A DNA stretch of 64,000 nt. Source: Azospirillum brasilense (GTDB lineage: Bacteria > Pseudomonadota > Alphaproteobacteria > Azospirillales > Azospirillaceae). The DNA lies in contig NZ_CP032347.1 in the NCBI RefSeq assembly GCF_005222205.1, positions 186,001 through 250,000 on the forward strand, in the 5' to 3' direction. The notes below the pieces were generated by a model. It saw only the letters and a program-made list of their open reading frames with translations, was not told where the DNA came from and did not search any database. Shown here piece after piece: positions 60,961 to 64,000 of this stretch; position 1 is the stretch's first letter, and every line of letters begins with the position of its first letter. A program made the translations under genes and the position numbers.

Positions 60961-60987
60961 CGAACCGCAACCCGCCCTGAAAAAGCA

Positions 60988-61016
60988 ACGGCCCGGCGTT
61001 CCGTACGCCGGGCCGT
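60988..61016. terminator. Bidirectional terminator between aer and the thiazoline hydrolase
   Basis: A perfect 11-bp stem (ACGGCCCGGCG with CGCCGGGCCGT) has a seven-base loop. On the plus strand it is followed by CGTCGTTTT; on the minus strand by TTGCTTTT. It lies between convergent genes. Confidence 0.8.
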
Positions 61017-61038
61017 CGTCGTTTTGGGCTCTCTCCGT

Positions 61039-61545
61039 TCAGCCTTGCGGCTTGTCCACCCGGTAGCGGAAGTCGCAATGGCTGGCGCCCTGCATGATCG
61101 TCTGCGTCCGCTCCATCTTGATCGACGGGTCGTAGCCCGTGCAGAAGGCGGCGTCGCGGTTGCAGGACAACAGGTGGCCGATGTGACCCAGCCCCATCTC
61201 CCGGTACATCTCGGCGTAGCGGCAGCGGGTGACGTTGTAGTCGAACCGCGTCTCGTCCTGGTGCAGCACCTCCAGCCGCAGCGCGTCGTCCTTGGTCCAC
61301 AGCGGCTGCAGGTCGGCGAAGCTTTTCAGGCTGGTGCCGTTCGGCTCGGTGGCGGCGAAGGCCGCGGCGGAATCCACCGCGGCGCGGGTGATGGCGGCGC
61401 CCAGGATGTCCTGCGCCACCGCCTCGCCCAGCCGGGCGGCCATCTCCTCATAGACCGGCTTCAGGATCGCCGCCTCGATCCCGCGGCGCTCCAGCATGCC
61501 CATCACCGGCTTGGCCGGCGGCGTGTCGGTCGGTTCGGTCATCAT
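61039..61545 (-). CDS. L-2-amino-thiazoline-4-carboxylate hydrolase family protein
   Basis: A 168-residue protein with the family's hallmark C-terminus: YREMGLGHIGHLLSCNRD, GYDPSIKMERTQTIMQGASH and CDFRYRVD. The described founder enzyme opens the ring of L-2-amino-delta2-thiazoline-4-carboxylate to N- or S-carbamoyl-L-cysteine, on the way to cysteine. The ATG at 61545 has GGAG upstream; nine bases separate it from LivF. It is the last gene of a LivMGF importer unit, so the importer probably brings in the same or a similar heterocycle. Confidence 0.85.
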   Translation of the reverse strand: MMTEPTDTPPAKPVMGMLERRGIEAAILKPVYEEMAARLGEAVAQDILGAAITRAAVDSAAAFAATEPNGTSLKSFADLQPLWTKDDALRLEVLHQDETRFDYNVTRCRYAEMYREMGLGHIGHLLSCNRDAAFCTGYDPSIKMERTQTIMQGASHCDFRYRVDKPQG

Positions 61546-61553
61546 GGTCTCCG

Positions 61554-62279
61554 TCAATGCGCGTGCCCGCCGAGATAGGCTTCGGCGATGCGGGGATCGT
61601 CGCGGAGCTGGGCGGCCGGGCCGGCCAGCACGATGCGCCCGTCCTCCATCACCGCGGCGTGGTCGGCGACCCGCAGGGCGGCGCGGGCGTTCTGCTCGAC
61701 CAGCAGGATCGACACGCCCTCCGCCCGGATGCGCTGCACCAGATCGAAGATCTGCGCGACCACCATCGGGGCCAGCCCCAGCGACGGCTCGTCGAGCAGA
61801 AGCAGGGCGGGGCGGCGCATCAGGGCGCGGGCGATGCACAGCATCTGCTGCTCGCCGCCCGACAGCGACCCGGCGTTCTGCCGCAGGCGTTCCCGCAGGA
61901 CCGGAAACATGTCGAGCATCCGGTCGAGTTCGCCGAGCCCGATGTCGCCGCCGCCGAGCACCAGATTCTCCCGCACGCTCATGTTGGAGAAGATTTGGCG
62001 GCCTTCCGGCGCCTGCGACAGGCCGAGCTTGACGATGCGGTGGGCGGGCAGGTTGGCGATGGGCTCGCCGCGGAAGGCGATGCCGCCCCGGCTCGCCCGG
62101 TAGACGCCGGAGATCGCCCGCATCAGCGTCGTCTTGCCGACGCCGTTGGAGCCCAGCACGGCGACGATGGCGCCCTGCGCCACGGTCAAGTCGATGCCGT
62201 GCAGAATCTCCTGCGGCCCCATGGTGACGTGCAGGTTCTCGATCGCGAGGATCGGCGCGTCGGAGTGCGGCTGGCTCAT
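61554..62279 (-). CDS. livF: Branched-chain-type ABC ATPase, LivF
   Basis: A 241-residue ATPase with Walker A GSNGVGKTTLMRAISG, signature SLSGGEQQMLCIARALM and Walker B LLLLDEPSLGLAPMV. The opening ILAIENLHVTMGPQEILHGI is of the LivF type. It works with LivG below. Its ATG overlaps the LivG stop (ATGA), so the two are coupled. The family imports amino acids and many other amides and heterocycles. Confidence 0.88.
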   Translation of the reverse strand: MSQPHSDAPILAIENLHVTMGPQEILHGIDLTVAQGAIVAVLGSNGVGKTTLMRAISGVYRASRGGIAFRGEPIANLPAHRIVKLGLSQAPEGRQIFSNMSVRENLVLGGGDIGLGELDRMLDMFPVLRERLRQNAGSLSGGEQQMLCIARALMRRPALLLLDEPSLGLAPMVVAQIFDLVQRIRAEGVSILLVEQNARAALRVADHAAVMEDGRIVLAGPAAQLRDDPRIAEAYLGGHAH

Positions 62280-63043
62280 GCGTCCACCCCCAGATAGGCT
62301 TCCAAGACTGCCGGATCGCGGCGGATGGCGTCGGGCGGGCCGTCGGCGATCTTGCGGCCGGAGGCGAGCACCAGGATGCGCTGGCAGATGCTCATGACCA
62401 GCGTCATGTCGTGCTCCACCAGCATGATGGTCAGGCCGGTGCCGTGCAGCCGCTTGATGAAGTCGGCCAGTGCGCGCGTCTCGGTGTCGTTCAGGCCGGC
62501 GGCCGGTTCGTCGAGGATCAGGAAGCGCGGCTGCATCGCCAGCGCGCGGGCGATCTCCAGATACTTGCGCTGGCCGTAGGGCAGGTTGGCCGCCAGCTCG
62601 CCCGCCACATGGGTCAGGCCGACCGCCTCCAGCGCCTCCCAGGTGCGGCGGCTGATCTCGGCGGAGCGGGCGCCGCCCCCGGCGAGGGAGCCGAACAGCG
62701 CGCCCAGCGCCCCCTGCGGCAGCGCGCCCACCGCGCCCACCGACACGTTGTCGAAGACCGACATGTTCGGGAAGACGCGCAGGTTCTGGAAGGTGCGGCT
62801 GATGCCCAGCCGGGCCACCTGGTTGGTCTTCAGCCCGCTGATGGTCCGGCCGTCGAAGGTGACGGTGCCCGACGACAGCGGCGTGAAGCCGGAGATCAGG
62901 TTGAACAGGGTGGTCTTGCCGGCGCCGTTCGGGCCGATCAGCCCGACCAGCTCGCCCTCGTCCACATGGCCGGTCACGTCGTTGACGGCCAGCACGCCGC
63001 CGAAGCGGCGGCTGACGTTGCGGATGTCGAGAAGATGGGTCAT
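62276..63043 (-). CDS. livG: Branched-chain-type ABC ATPase, LivG
   Basis: A 255-residue ATPase with Walker A GPNGAGKTTLFNLISG, the LivG insertion (FQNLRVFPNMSVFDNVSVGA), signature LPYGQRKYLEIARALAM and Walker B FLILDEPAAGLNDTE. The family ends in EAYLGVDA. The ATG 63043 overlaps the LivM stop by four bases, so translation is coupled to the permease. Confidence 0.88.
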   Translation of the reverse strand: MTHLLDIRNVSRRFGGVLAVNDVTGHVDEGELVGLIGPNGAGKTTLFNLISGFTPLSSGTVTFDGRTISGLKTNQVARLGISRTFQNLRVFPNMSVFDNVSVGAVGALPQGALGALFGSLAGGGARSAEISRRTWEALEAVGLTHVAGELAANLPYGQRKYLEIARALAMQPRFLILDEPAAGLNDTETRALADFIKRLHGTGLTIMLVEHDMTLVMSICQRILVLASGRKIADGPPDAIRRDPAVLEAYLGVDA

Positions 63044-64000
63044 CGCCAGCCGATCCCTTCGCCCTTCACGGTGTTGCGCCACGCCGCGCCCAGCTGGCGC
63101 CGCGCGAGCTGGAGCGCGGAGACCTCGCCCAGCAGGCCCTTGGGCAGCAGCAGGATCGACAGGAACATCACCAGACCGACCATGATGTTGCGGAAGTCGC
63201 CGAAGGCGCGCAGCCCCTCCGGCAGCAGGATCAGCAGGAGCGCGCCGATCACCGCGCCGGGCAGGCTGCCCAGGCCGCCGACCACCACCATCGCCAGGAT
63301 CAGGATGGATTCGGAGAACTTGAAGTCGCCCGGCGAGATGTAGCCGGTCATGTGCGCCCACAGGCTGCCCGCCACCCCGGCGAAGAAGGCCGACAGGGTG
63401 AAGGCCTCCATCTTCAGGCGCGCCGTGCTGACGCCCATGGCGTCGGCGCACTGGTCGTCCTCGCGGATCGAGCGCAGGGCGTTGCCGTAATAGGAGTGGC
63501 TGAGCCGCCCGATCGCCAGCACGCACAGCGCCACCACCGTCGCCACCGTGTAGTAGGTGGCGAGCCGGCCCGACAGGCTGAAGCCGAACAGCTCCAGGCC
63601 CTTGGTGACGATGATGCCGTTGGGGCCCTTGGTGAATTCCACCCAGTTCAGCATGACCAGATAGAGCATCTGCCCGATGGCCAGCGTCGCCACGGCGAAA
63701 TAGATGCTGACCAGCCGCATGGTCGGCAGCGCCACCAGGAAGGCGATCAGCGCCGCCACCAGACCGGACAGCGGCAGCGTCACCGTGAAGCCCAGCCCGA
63801 ACTTGGTCGAGAGCAGGGCGGCGGTGTAGGCGCCCACCCCGTAGAAGGCGGCGTGCCCGAGATGCAGCAGCCCGGCCACCCCGGTGACCAGATGCATGGA
63901 GGCGGACAGCAGGATGAAGATCAGCGCCAGATTGGCGATCTGATAAAAATAGCCGCGGTCGAAGCCGGCCAGCAGGGCGGGCAGCCCGACGAAGACCAGC
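63040..64000 (-). CDS. livM: Branched-chain-type ABC permease LivM, N-terminus cut off
   Basis: The frame is open from its stop at 63040 to the right window edge; an internal ATG at 63897 is not the start, since hydrophobic TM sequence (ALLAGFDRGYFYQIANLALI, then FILLSASM) continues upstream of it. The protein shows TM helices, the family's VTGVAGLLHLGHAAFYGVGA segment and the docking loop ALRSIREDDQCADAMGVSTA. The first part of LivM, LivH and the binding protein must lie beyond the window. Confidence 0.88.
   Translation of the reverse strand, partial: LVFVGLPALLAGFDRGYFYQIANLALIFILLSASMHLVTGVAGLLHLGHAAFYGVGAYTAALLSTKFGLGFTVTLPLSGLVAALIAFLVALPTMRLVSIYFAVATLAIGQMLYLVMLNWVEFTKGPNGIIVTKGLELFGFSLSGRLATYYTVATVVALCVLAIGRLSHSYYGNALRSIREDDQCADAMGVSTARLKMEAFTLSAFFAGVAGSLWAHMTGYISPGDFKFSESILILAMVVVGGLGSLPGAVIGALLLILLPEGLRAFGDFRNIMVGLVMFLSILLLPKGLLGEVSALQLARRQLGAAWRNTVKGEGIGWR

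Overview
The window is GC-rich (roughly two-thirds G+C), densely coded, and has no rRNA, tRNA, insertion sequence, prophage or CRISPR array that I could see. Gene content points to an alphaproteobacterium of the Rhodospirillales, most likely Azospirillum or a close relative. The clues are an Aer-type receptor with a C-terminal PilZ domain, a PHB-cycle acetoacetyl-CoA reductase, a PmtA-like lipid methyltransferase, many ABC importers and abundant GC-rich palindromic intergenic repeats. A ParA/ParB pair with an HTH fused to ParA suggests the window lies on a large secondary replicon (megaplasmid or chromid). This is an inference: no RepC or origin was found.

Left part (1-13.9 kb): a truncated gene, a secreted parallel beta-helix protein, a GH15 glucoamylase-like enzyme, a BON-domain protein with long Tyr/Gly repeats, an RNase J, small proteins, a methyltransferase, a divergent patatin and a large Cache-PAS hybrid histidine kinase. 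From 14 to 21 kb, a leftward PotABCD-type importer operon lies beside an amidase/MFS pair and a divergent 5-hydroxyisourate hydrolase, probably nitrogen scavenging. From 21.6 to 25.4 kb, a lower-GC glycosyltransferase-like gene is followed by an OpgC acyltransferase and two SGNH-fold periplasmic proteins. One SGNH copy looks catalytically dead; the other has a probable frameshift at its start.

From 25.6 to 34.5 kb, a leftward catabolic operon carries an NMT1/SsuA-type importer, an ATZ/TRZ amidohydrolase, an arylmalonate decarboxylase/maleate isomerase-like protein, a dihydropyrimidinase/hydantoinase and an amidase. It is faced by a divergent GntR/FCD regulator, with a perfect TTGTATACAA-type palindrome between them. 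Import, deamination, ring opening, C-C or racemase chemistry and amide cleavage would suit a cyclic ureide or pyrimidine. A structured non-coding stretch (34.5-35.3 kb) follows, then an orphan Anbu proteasome-like protease.

From 36 to 46 kb, mostly leftward genes include a molybdopterin oxidoreductase, a THUMP RNA methyltransferase, an SGNH hydrolase coupled to a papain-like DUF1796-type protein, an SIS sugar isomerase, a FemAB-like protein, an acyltransferase-3 and phaB. At 46.4-48.5 kb lies a three-gene unit I cannot assign, next to parA/parB. The right part has pmtA, a trehalose/maltose-type importer (ThuEFG plus an ATPase) with a DeoR regulator, an LctP permease preceded by a 34-bp palindrome, an FMN reductase, the Aer-PilZ receptor, and a Liv-type importer fused in operon with an L-2-amino-thiazoline-4-carboxylate hydrolase, running off the right edge.
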